From: Acidobacteriaceae bacterium
GTDB lineage: Bacteria; Acidobacteriota; Terriglobia; Bryobacterales; Bryobacteraceae
Direction of reading: 5' to 3'
NCBI GenBank assembly: GCA_019246575.1
Contig: JAFAQG010000532.1
Location: 1 to 7,750, forward strand
Length of the DNA: 7,750 nucleotides
The notes under the pieces were generated by a model. That model saw only the letters and a program-made list of their open reading frames with translations, searched no databases and had not been told where the DNA came from. Of the stretch, positions 1 through 7,748 are shown one piece after another; positions within the stretch are counted from its first letter, which is position 1; each line of letters opens with the position of its first letter. Position numbers and translations under genes: made by a program.

Positions 1-1
1 G

Positions 2-193
2 ACGGAAAAGTATGAAGACCTGGTGAAATCCGGCGTGATCGACCCGACGAAGGTTACGCGCTCGGCCCTGCAGCATGCTTCGTCGATCAGCGCTCTGATG
101 CTGACGACGGAGGCGATGGTGTGCGAGGTTCCCGAGAAGAAGCCACCGGTTCCGGCAGGTCCCGGCGGCCACGCTCCCGACATGGATTACTAA
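2..193 (+). CDS. groL: Chaperonin GroEL, C-terminal fragment (5' end outside window)
   Basis: This is the 3' end of a GroEL (Hsp60) gene, which encodes the ATP-driven 14-mer that folds proteins in the cytoplasm. Sixty-three codons are present before the TAA at 191-193. The reading frame gives the usual end of the equatorial domain: [17 protein letters not shown], then [11 protein letters not shown], then [16 protein letters not shown]. Family members have very similar text here (D-P-x-K-V, R-x-A-L-Q-x-A-x-S-x-x, L-T-T-E-A). The tail after the last helix is [16 protein letters not shown], so it lacks the repeated GGM motif of the Escherichia coli protein. It still keeps a Gly/Pro-rich linker and an acidic-aromatic end. 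The gene is cut by the window edge, not broken. Whether groES lies upstream, or whether this is one of several GroEL copies, cannot be seen. The family call is very secure. Confidence 0.96.
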   Translation, partial: TEKYEDLVKSGVIDPTKVTRSALQHASSISALMLTTEAMVCEVPEKKPPVPAGPGGHAPDMDY

Positions 194-230
194 TCCGGAA
201 CGGGAAAGTAAGTCCGAGTTATTTAATTAC

Positions 231-264
231 GGCCCGCTTGAAGCAATTCAGGCGGGCCTTTTTT
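231..264 (+). terminator. Intrinsic (Rho-independent) terminator after groEL
   Basis: A 12-base-pair stem is formed by 231-242 and 247-258. All pairs are Watson-Crick except one U-G pair (238 with 251). The loop is GCAA (243-246), a GNRA tetraloop, and six T residues follow directly at 259-264. The hairpin begins 37 bases after the groEL stop codon. This should end the chaperonin transcript and separate it from the peptidase gene downstream. From 265 to 443 I see no other gene and no convincing promoter. Confidence 0.93.
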
Positions 265-443
265 GTTGTAATACGACGGCGTCTTCGCATGAAGGGCCGT
301 ATCGGCTGAGTTCCCACGGCACTACTCGGAGTCGATGGAAGTTCCTGCATTCAAACGGATGTATTCGGCGTGCACGCGCCGGCTGACCGGAACAAGTGCT
401 CTTCAACGCCGCCGTCTGCTATTGTGTCGTTTTCACGTACCTG

Positions 444-3095
444 ATGCAATTTTCGACCCTCGAAATACCCTGCGACGAGTTCACGCTTGATAACGGTCTG
501 CAGGTCATCGTTCACGAAGACCATAAGACGCCCATCGTCGCCGTCAATATCTGGTATCACGTCGGATCCAAGAATGAAAAGCCCGGCAAGACAGGTTTCG
601 CTCACCTGTTCGAACACTTGATGTTCGGCGGCAGCGAGCACGTTGCGGGCAGTTACATCGAAGCGATGGAGCGCATCGGCGCGACCGACCTCAACGGCAC
701 AACCAGCGAGGACCGCACCAACTACTTCGAGAACGTCCCGACGCCGGCTCTCGATTACGCGCTCTTTGCTGAATCGGACCGTATGGGGCATTTCTACAAC
801 ACGATCAGCCAAGAGGTGTTGGATCTGCAGCGCGGTGTCGTTCAGAACGAGAAGCGGCAGGGCGATAACCAGCCCTATGCGATCGTGGAAGACCTGGTCG
901 TCAAATCGACATACCCCGCCGGCCATCCGTACGATCACACGGTTATCGGCTCGATGGAAGATCTCGACTCTGCGTCACTCAACGATGTGCGCGAATGGTT
1001 CAAGGCGTATTACACGCCGTCGAATGCTGTTCTGGTTCTCGCCGGCGATATCAGTGCCTCGGAAGGACGCGAGAAGGCCGCCCGATATTTCGGCGACATC
1101 GCGCCCGGGCCGCCCGTAGCTCACCAGCGCTCGTGGATAGCCAAGATGACGGGAGATCATCGGGAGATCGCGGAAGATCGCGTTCCACAAGCCCGAATCT
1201 ACAAAGTTTGGAACGTACCCGGATACGGCTCCGCGGCGGCAGACTGGCTCCGGCTAGTAAGCGGGATTTTATCTTCAGGCAAGACATCGCGCCTTTACAA
1301 ACGATTAGTGTACGACGATCAGATCGCGACCCATGTGGCGGCGTATCTCGACGAGCGCGAGATCGGCAGCCAGTTCGTCGTGGTTGCGACAGCGCGTCAG
1401 GATTGCGACCTCCGCAGTGTAGAAGAAGCGATGGATGAAGAGCTCGCACGCTTTCTCGATCATGGCCCGACGGCTCGCGAGCTCGAGCGCATCAAGACGC
1501 AATCGTATGCATCGTTCGTTCGAGGTGTTGAACGAATCGGCGGGTTCGGCGGCAAATCGGACATTCTCGCCACGAACTACACGTACTTGGGATCGCCGCA
1601 CGGCTATAAGCAGCGGCTTCAGCATCTCGAGCGGGCTACGGCGAACGACATCCTCGAGACTGCGCGAGAGTGGCTCAGCGATGGCGTTTACGCGCTCGAA
1701 GTAAACCCCTTCGTTGCTCGAAAGCCGGCTGCTGTCGCGCCGCGTACACAATTTCCCGAGCTTGGTCCAGCACGCGATTTGAGGCTGCCTGCCATTCACA
1801 AAGCCACATTGAGCAATGGATTGAACGTGCTCGTTGCCGAGCGGCATGAGATTCCTGTAGTGAATTTGTGGCTAGATGTGGATGCGGGCTACGCAGCCGA
1901 CCGGTTCGCCGCTCCAGGAACGGCGCGACTCGGTTCAGCACTGCTCACGGGCGGAACCAAACGTCGCACCGCGCTCGAAATCAGCGATGAATTGCAATCA
2001 CTCGGAGCCCAGCTCACGACCGGTTGCAACCTCGACATGTGTACCATCTATCTCTCGGCGCTGAAAGCGACAATCGACGAGGCGCTGGACGTATATGTCG
2101 ATGTCATTCTGAATGCCAACTTCCCGGAAGGCGATTTCGAACGCCAGCAGCAGCTTCAACTCTCGGCGATCGCAAACGAAAAAGTCACTCCGCTGCAAAT
2201 GGCTCTACGTGCTCTGCCGCCCATTCTCTTCGGCGCGCAACACGCGTACGGCGTGCCGCTGACCGGCTCGGGGACAGAGGAAAGCGTACAAAATTTCACG
2301 CGCGACGATATGGCGCGATTCCATGCGACGTGGTTCACGCCGTCGAACGCGACGCTCATCGTGGTTGGCGATACGACGCTCGCGGAGATCACGCCCAAAC
2401 TCGAAAAGGTCTTCGGCGGGTGGACGGCCCGGCGCAGTCCCGCCAAGAACCTGAACCATGTTCCGAAGCCGTTCAAGCCCGCCATCTACTTGATCGATAA
2501 GCCGGGCGCTATTCATTCGATCGTGATCGGCGGCACCATCGCACCCCCTCCGAACGCCGATACGGAAATCGCGATCGAGACCATGAACAACATCTTCGGT
2601 GGAACGTTTGGCGGCCGGCTCAATATGAACTTGCGTGAAGAAAAACACTGGTCGTACGGCGCGGCGTCGATGCTGTACGGCGCTCGCGCGCAGCGGCCGT
2701 TCTTCGCCTACTCGTCCGTTCAAGCCGACAAAACCGGCGAGACGGTCGGCGAGATGCTGAAGGAAATACGCGGCATGCTTGGCAACCGTCCAGTTACTGA
2801 GGACGAACTGAACAAAGTCAAGCAACAGCAGACGCTCGAATTGCCGGGCGCACACGAAACCATGAATGCGGTCGGGAATCTCTTGGGAGACCTGTTGCAG
2901 TTTCAGTTGCCGCTCAACTTCTACGACACGTACGTGAGCCGGGTCCGCGCAGTAAGCATCCCGGACATAGAGAGTTGCGCTAAATCGTTGCTGGATCCGG
3001 AGCACATGATCTGGCTTGTAGTGGGGGACAGGTCGGTAGTCGAAGGGGGCTTGCGCCATCTGAATGTCGGCGAAGTTATCCCGAGCGAGGCGTAG
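444..3095 (+). CDS. M16 family zinc metallopeptidase, single-chain fusion of catalytic and inactive halves
   Basis: This is a pitrilysin/insulinase-type (M16) peptidase of 883 residues if it starts at ATG 444. Numbering below uses that start. The inverted zinc motif HxxEH is HLFEH at residues 54-58, and the distal glutamate ligand is E136 in QNEKRQ, at the usual spacing of just under 80 residues. A second M16 half starts near residue 450 (LSNGLNVLVAERHE, mirroring LDNGLQVIVHEDH near residue 16). Its zinc site is lost: R495, S498 and A499 stand where H, E and H would be. The halves also share YTPSNAVLVLAGD (about 190) and FTPSNATLIVVGD (about 631). R731 and Y738 match the substrate-binding Arg/Tyr pair of the family, with the same seven-residue spacing as in insulin-degrading enzyme. 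It probably degrades peptides or processes proteins. A GTG at 396 would add 16 mostly hydrophobic residues. Neither start has a clear Shine-Dalgarno site, and no classical signal peptide is visible, so cell location is uncertain. Confidence 0.93.
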   Translation: MQFSTLEIPCDEFTLDNGLQVIVHEDHKTPIVAVNIWYHVGSKNEKPGKTGFAHLFEHLMFGGSEHVAGSYIEAMERIGATDLNGTTSEDRTNYFENVPTPALDYALFAESDRMGHFYNTISQEVLDLQRGVVQNEKRQGDNQPYAIVEDLVVKSTYPAGHPYDHTVIGSMEDLDSASLNDVREWFKAYYTPSNAVLVLAGDISASEGREKAARYFGDIAPGPPVAHQRSWIAKMTGDHREIAEDRVPQARIYKVWNVPGYGSAAADWLRLVSGILSSGKTSRLYKRLVYDDQIATHVAAYLDEREIGSQFVVVATARQDCDLRSVEEAMDEELARFLDHGPTARELERIKTQSYASFVRGVERIGGFGGKSDILATNYTYLGSPHGYKQRLQHLERATANDILETAREWLSDGVYALEVNPFVARKPAAVAPRTQFPELGPARDLRLPAIHKATLSNGLNVLVAERHEIPVVNLWLDVDAGYAADRFAAPGTARLGSALLTGGTKRRTALEISDELQSLGAQLTTGCNLDMCTIYLSALKATIDEALDVYVDVILNANFPEGDFERQQQLQLSAIANEKVTPLQMALRALPPILFGAQHAYGVPLTGSGTEESVQNFTRDDMARFHATWFTPSNATLIVVGDTTLAEITPKLEKVFGGWTARRSPAKNLNHVPKPFKPAIYLIDKPGAIHSIVIGGTIAPPPNADTEIAIETMNNIFGGTFGGRLNMNLREEKHWSYGAASMLYGARAQRPFFAYSSVQADKTGETVGEMLKEIRGMLGNRPVTEDELNKVKQQQTLELPGAHETMNAVGNLLGDLLQFQLPLNFYDTYVSRVRAVSIPDIESCAKSLLDPEHMIWLVVGDRSVVEGGLRHLNVGEVIPSEA

Positions 3096-3130
3096 CAAAC
3101 GATTGTGCAGTCCGCGGCGCGGTCAGTCTT

Positions 3131-4312
3131 TCAGAAGCTGCTGTTCCAATAGGCGTGCTGGCCGATGTAGCGGTCATCGGGTAAGTTCTTGAGGATGCTA
3201 CGGCGCACTTCGAGAGCGTTCATTTCGCCCTGACTGCGATACAGCACCTCGCCATTCATGCCAATCAGCACAGTGTAGGGAAGGCCGCCATCCCAGCCGG
3301 TTCCAACAGCCTTGACGGCCTCGGCTGAATCATCGGTGCCCCACAGCAGGTTTCGATTAATGGCGTGTTGCTCTTTCAGGAACTTCACAACCATGTCTTT
3401 TTCATCGGGGTTATTCATGCTGACGGTGACAATGTCAATGTCTCGCTGGGCGTACATGCGAACCATTTTTTGGAGCTCGGGGAACTCGCCGACGCATGGC
3501 CCGCACCACGTCGCCCAGAAGTTCACGAGAGTAAGTTTGCCCGTGCCGCCCGCGTGCAGCGCTTTCAGCTGATCTGGTGTCGCGAGTTCGACGGAAACCG
3601 GCTTCTGCTCGCCTTCCGCGATCTCTGCCTTGGCTCCCTTTTCCTTGTAGGCCCACTTGGTTGAACAACCCATTGCGGGCGTGTTTTCGACCGGAACGGG
3701 TTTTCCCGCAAGCAGAGCTTCGATGGCATCGCGGGCCTCGTGCTTGGTGGCGAGCTGCTCGCGGGGATTGCTGTCGACGCGCCCCTGATACCGGAGCTTC
3801 CGTTCCTGATCAAAGATGAAGACGTGCGGCGTAGCCGTGGGACCGTACTTCAGCGCGACAGCCTGCGTTTCGCCGTCGGAGAGATAGGGGAAGTTGAAGT
3901 GGCGGTATTCGGCGCGGATCTTCATTTCAGGAAGCGAGTCGCCAAGATCGGTGTGCCCCATTTCGCTTAGATGCACCGCTTTCGGGTCATTGGGATTGAT
4001 GGCGACCAGGGCAACGCCGCGATTGCGGTAGTCCGAAGCGAGCTGCTTGATTCGCTTTTCGTACATCTGCGCGATCGGGCAATGGTCGCAGGTGAAGACG
4101 ATGACCAGTATCTTTGCCGACGAGTAATCTTTCAGGCTATGCATCTTGCCGTCTACGCCGGGCAAATTGAAATCGGGCGCGGGCGAGCCGACTTTGAGGA
4201 TGGGAGGAACGCCGGCGGGCGTAGTTGCGACATCGTCCTGCGCGCGTGCTAACCCGGCGAAGGAAATTGTAAGTGCGGATACCGCAAAAGCGATCTTACA
4301 TACGAAATTCAT
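3131..4312 (-). CDS. Exported tandem thioredoxin-fold protein (redoxin domain + TlpA-like domain)
   Basis: This 393-residue thiol-redox protein probably acts in the periplasm. A Sec signal peptide is clear: K6, a hydrophobic stretch at 7-21, and cleavage after ARA at A24. Domain 1 (about 38-200) is AhpC/TSA-like, with VGSPAPDFNLPGVDG, the active site C75-D-H-C78-P, and a cis-proline at P162 (TATPHVF). A linker carries a single cysteine, C216, in MGCSTKW; this GC-x-x-KW feature recurs in related tandem proteins. Domain 2 (about 239-377) is TlpA/ResA-like, with VNFWATWCGPC (C270, C273) and a cis-proline at P345 (GGLPYTV). Both domains therefore keep a full CxxC and should be redox-active. Exact partners are unknown: it could reduce or oxidise envelope proteins, or act in peroxide defence. 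It lies 57 bases after the receptor gene on the same strand with no terminator between, so a shared transcript is likely. The ATG at 4312 fits the signal peptide and has AGGT eight bases upstream. Confidence 0.92.
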   Translation of the reverse strand: MNFVCKIAFAVSALTISFAGLARAQDDVATTPAGVPPILKVGSPAPDFNLPGVDGKMHSLKDYSSAKILVIVFTCDHCPIAQMYEKRIKQLASDYRNRGVALVAINPNDPKAVHLSEMGHTDLGDSLPEMKIRAEYRHFNFPYLSDGETQAVALKYGPTATPHVFIFDQERKLRYQGRVDSNPREQLATKHEARDAIEALLAGKPVPVENTPAMGCSTKWAYKEKGAKAEIAEGEQKPVSVELATPDQLKALHAGGTGKLTLVNFWATWCGPCVGEFPELQKMVRMYAQRDIDIVTVSMNNPDEKDMVVKFLKEQHAINRNLLWGTDDSAEAVKAVGTGWDGGLPYTVLIGMNGEVLYRSQGEMNALEVRRSILKNLPDDRYIGQHAYWNSSF

Positions 4313-4320
4313 CGATTTTT

Positions 4321-4325
4321 ACCTA
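4321..4325 (-). promoter_or_regulatory. Ribosome binding site of the tandem thioredoxin gene
   Basis: On the minus strand TAGGT lies eight bases before the ATG at 4312. It is a short match to the anti-Shine-Dalgarno sequence. It supports this start, which is also the one that yields the signal peptide. Confidence 0.5.
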
Positions 4326-4369
4326 GACTCGGGACCTTGAACGCATGACGTTGGGCCGACATCGCAAGG

Positions 4370-7300
4370 TTACCAAGCTACGTGCAGGCTGAGTAGAAAA
4401 GTTCGTTCATCGATTCCTTCCCGGCCGGTGTTGGCGATATTAAGCGCTTGCATGAATGTCGCGTTGCTGATGTTCCCCGATGGGATGGCGTGGTGCGGAT
4501 TATTCGCTACGTTAAAGGCCTGCGCGCGAAATTTCAACTGGAAACGTTCCGAGAGGTTGAAATTGCGGGCGAGGCCAACGTCTGCATTCACGAGACCCGG
4601 GCCCCATAAGCTGTCCGTGCCGCAGGTTCCGAATCGTCCGGCGGCGGGAGCGCGAAAAGCAGACCTGTCGTACCACTGATAAATGCTGCCGATTTTGTCG
4701 GGTGTGCTGATGCAATCTCCGAATTGTGAAGAACCGACGGCGTTCAGTGTTGTGTTGGAAGCAGTGACAGTAAACGGGGTACCGGTCCGGAGAATGCTGA
4801 CGCCCTCGAACTGCCAGCCGCCGAGGAGTCTCGACCCAACGCCGGTTTGCAGCCATTGCTTACCCTTTCCAAACGGAGCTTCGGCGAATAGGGTCAAGCC
4901 GATGCTGTGCTCGGCGATTGTGCTCAGCGGGCCATAGTTCAGCCGAAAGTCGTAAGGAATGGCAACCTGCGTGGTGTATCCGAGCCCCCGAGCGTACGTG
5001 TAAGTTGCCGAGAATTGAAACCCGTGCGCGAAGCGGTGCGCAGCCCGGGCCTGCAGCGAATCGTACTTATTCGTGCCCATTGTGCCTATCATGTTCGTTT
5101 GCGCGGTGCGGCCCGATAGTCTATTCAGGATCTGGCCGGCGGTGCCGGTGCCGATAGGTGACCAGTTCAGGTTGAGAGCCACGATTGGATCGAGCGAGCG
5201 CGTGGCGACGTATGCCGTGGACGCAGTCCAATTTTGTATCTGCTGCTCGACAGTGAAGTTCCACGATTGGACGTATCCGCGAACGTAGTTCGTGTTGTCG
5301 ACCGTGTAGACGCCAGCCGTGAGCGGGACAGCAACACGTCCGGAACTATAGTCCGGGGGCACTGCAGCGGGCAGACCGATGCGAAGTGTAGTTGCATAAG
5401 AGAAGCTGTTCGGCGCGGTAATGGCGGTGGCGAGGATATCGGGATAATTTTGCCGGTTGCCTAACTGGCCGCCGAGATTGGTCGGGTCGTTTGTTAAGCC
5501 GAAGCCGGCGCGAATGACTGTCGAATCGGTAAGCCGGTAGGCGATGCCGGCGCGCGGAGCAAAGCGGTGCGTGTCCTTAGTAATGCCGCAATTCCTGGGA
5601 TTGCTGTCCACACCGCAGATAATCATTTGATTTGCCGATGTGTCTAGATATTCCATACCGCGGTTTCCGCGAGTAATGAATGGATAATATTCCCACCGTG
5701 TACCGTAAGTCAGTGTCAGCTTGTGAGTAGCTTGCCACTGATCTCGAATGTAAGTCCCCAGGATATTTGCGTACGAATGGTATTCGGGTACAAACAGGTT
5801 TACTTTGCCGGCATTGGACGGCAGGCCTAACAAGAATGAGGCAAACGCGTTGTAATCGTTTCCGGACGGCGCACCCGAGGCGTTCAGCTGCGTTGTGCCC
5901 TGCGAAAATTGAAACCCGCCGGCGCCGGTACAGAACAGGCAAAACGTTGCCTGTTCCTGGTTTTCGTTCGTGCGCTGCTGATCGAAATCTAAACCGGCAC
6001 GAAAATTGTGCGTGCCCGTAATCCAGGTGATATTTCCAACCCACTCCTTTTCGATATTGCGGAGAACCTGCGGTTGGAAGTTCGTATTGGGGCCGAGAGT
6101 CGCTTCGGGAATATTGGTGCCCGGACCTCCGAAACCGTCGATCTCGAGCGCCGGCCAGCCGCCCTCCCGAGCTTGCGAGCTTTCGAGGCCGGGGATGTGA
6201 AGCAAAGTCGAGCCTAGATTTTCGTTCAAACGCTCCTGTGCCGTGTTAGCGTCATTCCGGGAATACCCGACATAGGCATCGGCGATCAAGTTAGGAGTGA
6301 AAATGTAAGTGCCCGATAGAGTGCCGCTATAAATAAACCCGCCACCGGTGCCCGAAGCCGAGTTCGACGGGCTGTAACCAGGGCCGCCCAGCGGGCCGTA
6401 TTGCTGCGGGTTGAACCACGTGCTCTGGTTGATACCGAAACGGGCGAACATACTGAACTTGTTGCTAGGGTTCCAATTGAGCTTCGAATCCCACTGATTC
6501 CGGCTTTGACCGTTGTTGCCGGAGCTTAGATAGTTACGAGCAAGACCTAGGGCGCCGGTTCCGGGCACATTTGGATTGGGCCACTGGTTGGTGGCGAGGA
6601 TGGCTGCTATGCCCAGGTCGATCCGGGTCGGCGGAATTAGTTTGCCGGGGAAGGGCGTCCGGCCGGTACCATTCGCGTTTCCCGTCATCGGATCGTAGAT
6701 CTGGGTGGGAGAGGCGGAGAGATCGCCGGCCTTCATCGCCGGAGTGGGGACCTGTGAGTAAAGAGCGGCTTCCTGGCGGATGTAAGTGCCTTCGTAACTT
6801 ACAAAATAGAAAAGCTTATTTTTCAGAATAGGTCCTCCGATTGTGCCGCCGAACTGGTTGTTGATGTATTTTGGCTGGGCCTGGGTGCGGTCGGCATTCC
6901 ACGCGTAGGCTTTGAGGTGCTGATCGGCATGGTATTCGAATAATGAACCGTGGATGGCGTTTGTGCCGGTTTTGGACTGGATGTTGATCGCTGCGCCTCC
7001 GGCCAGGCCCTGTTCGGCGTCGAAGGAGTTCGTGACGACGTTGATGGTCTCGATGGATTCGAGCGCGGGCGTGTACATCGGGTAGATGCCGTTGTAATCC
7101 GTGGAACTGGTGCCATCGATGCGGGTGTTGTTGCCCCAGCCGGTGGTGCCGTTAACGGTGATCTGGACGGCGCGCGAAGGATTGGCTGCGAACGAGCCAC
7201 CGCTTACAGGCGTCGCGACGCCGGGCACGGTGACAGGGAGAAGTAACTGATAATTGCGGCCGAGCGGCGTTGGAAGATTGTTTAGAGTTTTGGTGGTTAG

Positions 7301-7738
7301 ATCGGTGCGGACATCTGCTCGGTCGGTCTGAAGAGCGGCGGCCTGAGCGGAAACAGTAACAGTTTCGTTTACACGTCCGACCACCATGACCACGTTCGCG
7401 CGCGTGACCTCGTTGGCGTTGACGACGATGCCGGTTTGAGTGTAGGTCTCAAATCCGCGCGCCTTAACTGCAACTATGTACGTTCCGGGCGGAAGCGTGG
7501 CGAGTGTATATTCGCCGGCAGCATTTGTGACGGTGTCGCGCGTGAACGATGTCTCCTGATTCTGAGCGGTCACCGTAGCTCCGACGATTGCGGCCTGGCT
7601 GGAATCCGTTACGTTTCCGTCGATCGTGCCCTGAAGTAGTTGAGCGCTCGCCTGGCGCGCGAACAATACGGCGAAGCAGGCCGAGACAAGCGAACACCCG
7701 GTAATTCGAACATCGCGGCTCCGATGGCAAGCGTCCAT
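4370..7738 (-). CDS. Oar-like TonB-dependent outer-membrane receptor with carboxypeptidase regulatory-like domain
   Basis: This 1122-residue outer-membrane protein is complete in the window. A signal peptide is visible: R6, R8 and R11, a hydrophobic stretch at 12-27, and cleavage after ASA at A32. Residues about 35-120 form a carboxypeptidase regulatory-like beta-sandwich (GNVTDSSQAAIVGATV, AGEYTLATLPPGTY, V-K-A-R-G-F). A TonB-box-like ETVTVSA follows at 125-131. The plug spans about 136-260 (VNGTTGW, R-I-D-G, LESIETINVVTNSFDAEQG, INIQSKTGTN). The barrel follows, with the family hallmark NQFGGTIGGP at 294-303 and many alternating aromatic strands, and ends in LSLHVAW; a C-terminal aromatic residue is the usual barrel-assembly signal. 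Such receptors import large ligands, often glycans, peptides or chelates, using TonB energy, but the ligand cannot be read from sequence. The mature chain has six cysteines in three close pairs (600/603, 708/717, 1009/1039), probably disulfides in outer loops. It is likely first in an operon with the thioredoxin gene. Its promoter is outside the window. Confidence 0.94.
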   Translation of the reverse strand: MDACHRSRDVRITGCSLVSACFAVLFARQASAQLLQGTIDGNVTDSSQAAIVGATVTAQNQETSFTRDTVTNAAGEYTLATLPPGTYIVAVKARGFETYTQTGIVVNANEVTRANVVMVVGRVNETVTVSAQAAALQTDRADVRTDLTTKTLNNLPTPLGRNYQLLLPVTVPGVATPVSGGSFAANPSRAVQITVNGTTGWGNNTRIDGTSSTDYNGIYPMYTPALESIETINVVTNSFDAEQGLAGGAAINIQSKTGTNAIHGSLFEYHADQHLKAYAWNADRTQAQPKYINNQFGGTIGGPILKNKLFYFVSYEGTYIRQEAALYSQVPTPAMKAGDLSASPTQIYDPMTGNANGTGRTPFPGKLIPPTRIDLGIAAILATNQWPNPNVPGTGALGLARNYLSSGNNGQSRNQWDSKLNWNPSNKFSMFARFGINQSTWFNPQQYGPLGGPGYSPSNSASGTGGGFIYSGTLSGTYIFTPNLIADAYVGYSRNDANTAQERLNENLGSTLLHIPGLESSQAREGGWPALEIDGFGGPGTNIPEATLGPNTNFQPQVLRNIEKEWVGNITWITGTHNFRAGLDFDQQRTNENQEQATFCLFCTGAGGFQFSQGTTQLNASGAPSGNDYNAFASFLLGLPSNAGKVNLFVPEYHSYANILGTYIRDQWQATHKLTLTYGTRWEYYPFITRGNRGMEYLDTSANQMIICGVDSNPRNCGITKDTHRFAPRAGIAYRLTDSTVIRAGFGLTNDPTNLGGQLGNRQNYPDILATAITAPNSFSYATTLRIGLPAAVPPDYSSGRVAVPLTAGVYTVDNTNYVRGYVQSWNFTVEQQIQNWTASTAYVATRSLDPIVALNLNWSPIGTGTAGQILNRLSGRTAQTNMIGTMGTNKYDSLQARAAHRFAHGFQFSATYTYARGLGYTTQVAIPYDFRLNYGPLSTIAEHSIGLTLFAEAPFGKGKQWLQTGVGSRLLGGWQFEGVSILRTGTPFTVTASNTTLNAVGSSQFGDCISTPDKIGSIYQWYDRSAFRAPAAGRFGTCGTDSLWGPGLVNADVGLARNFNLSERFQLKFRAQAFNVANNPHHAIPSGNISNATFMQALNIANTGREGIDERTFLLSLHVAW
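7346..7366 (-). other. Candidate TonB box (ETVTVSA) in the receptor
   Basis: Residues 125-131 of the receptor read ETVTVSA, which resembles known TonB boxes such as DTLVVTA of BtuB. It sits just after the regulatory-like domain and before the plug, where the periplasmic energy-coupling segment is expected in receptors with this N-terminal extension. Oar-type proteins often have a beta-rich text of this kind here, so the match may partly reflect the last strand of the preceding domain. Confidence 0.45.
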
Positions 7739-7742
7739 GAAA

Positions 7743-7748
7743 CCCCCT
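7743..7748 (-). promoter_or_regulatory. Probable ribosome binding site of the receptor gene
   Basis: On the minus strand AGGGGG lies four bases before the ATG at 7738. It is purine-rich and G-rich as expected, but the spacing is shorter than usual. The start is also supported by the signal peptide, which begins only a few residues later. Confidence 0.45.

Noticed and set aside
121..309. A 62-codon plus-strand frame across the groEL end and the terminator
   Set aside because: It starts inside groEL in another frame and runs through the terminator hairpin; the product is Arg-rich and unlike any known protein.
264..395. Possible promoter for the peptidase gene (TTGTTG near 264 or TTCCTG near 341 as -35 elements)
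   Set aside because: No acceptable -10 hexamer is found at 16-18 bases from either, so I do not call a promoter.
351..938. A 195-codon minus-strand frame over the start of the peptidase gene
   Set aside because: It covers the HLFEH-coding segment in antisense, has no recognisable motif or ribosome binding site, and is best explained as a shadow.
2205..3098. A 297-codon open frame on the minus strand inside the M16 gene
   Set aside because: It lies wholly antisense to a clear peptidase half, its product is rich in Arg/His/Val with no recognisable domain, and such long mirror frames are common opposite GC-rich genes.
5577..6044. A 155-codon minus-strand frame inside the receptor gene
   Set aside because: It is an alternate frame of the receptor barrel, Arg/Ser/His-rich, with no domain features. 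The receptor frame is intact through the region, so no frameshift is implied.
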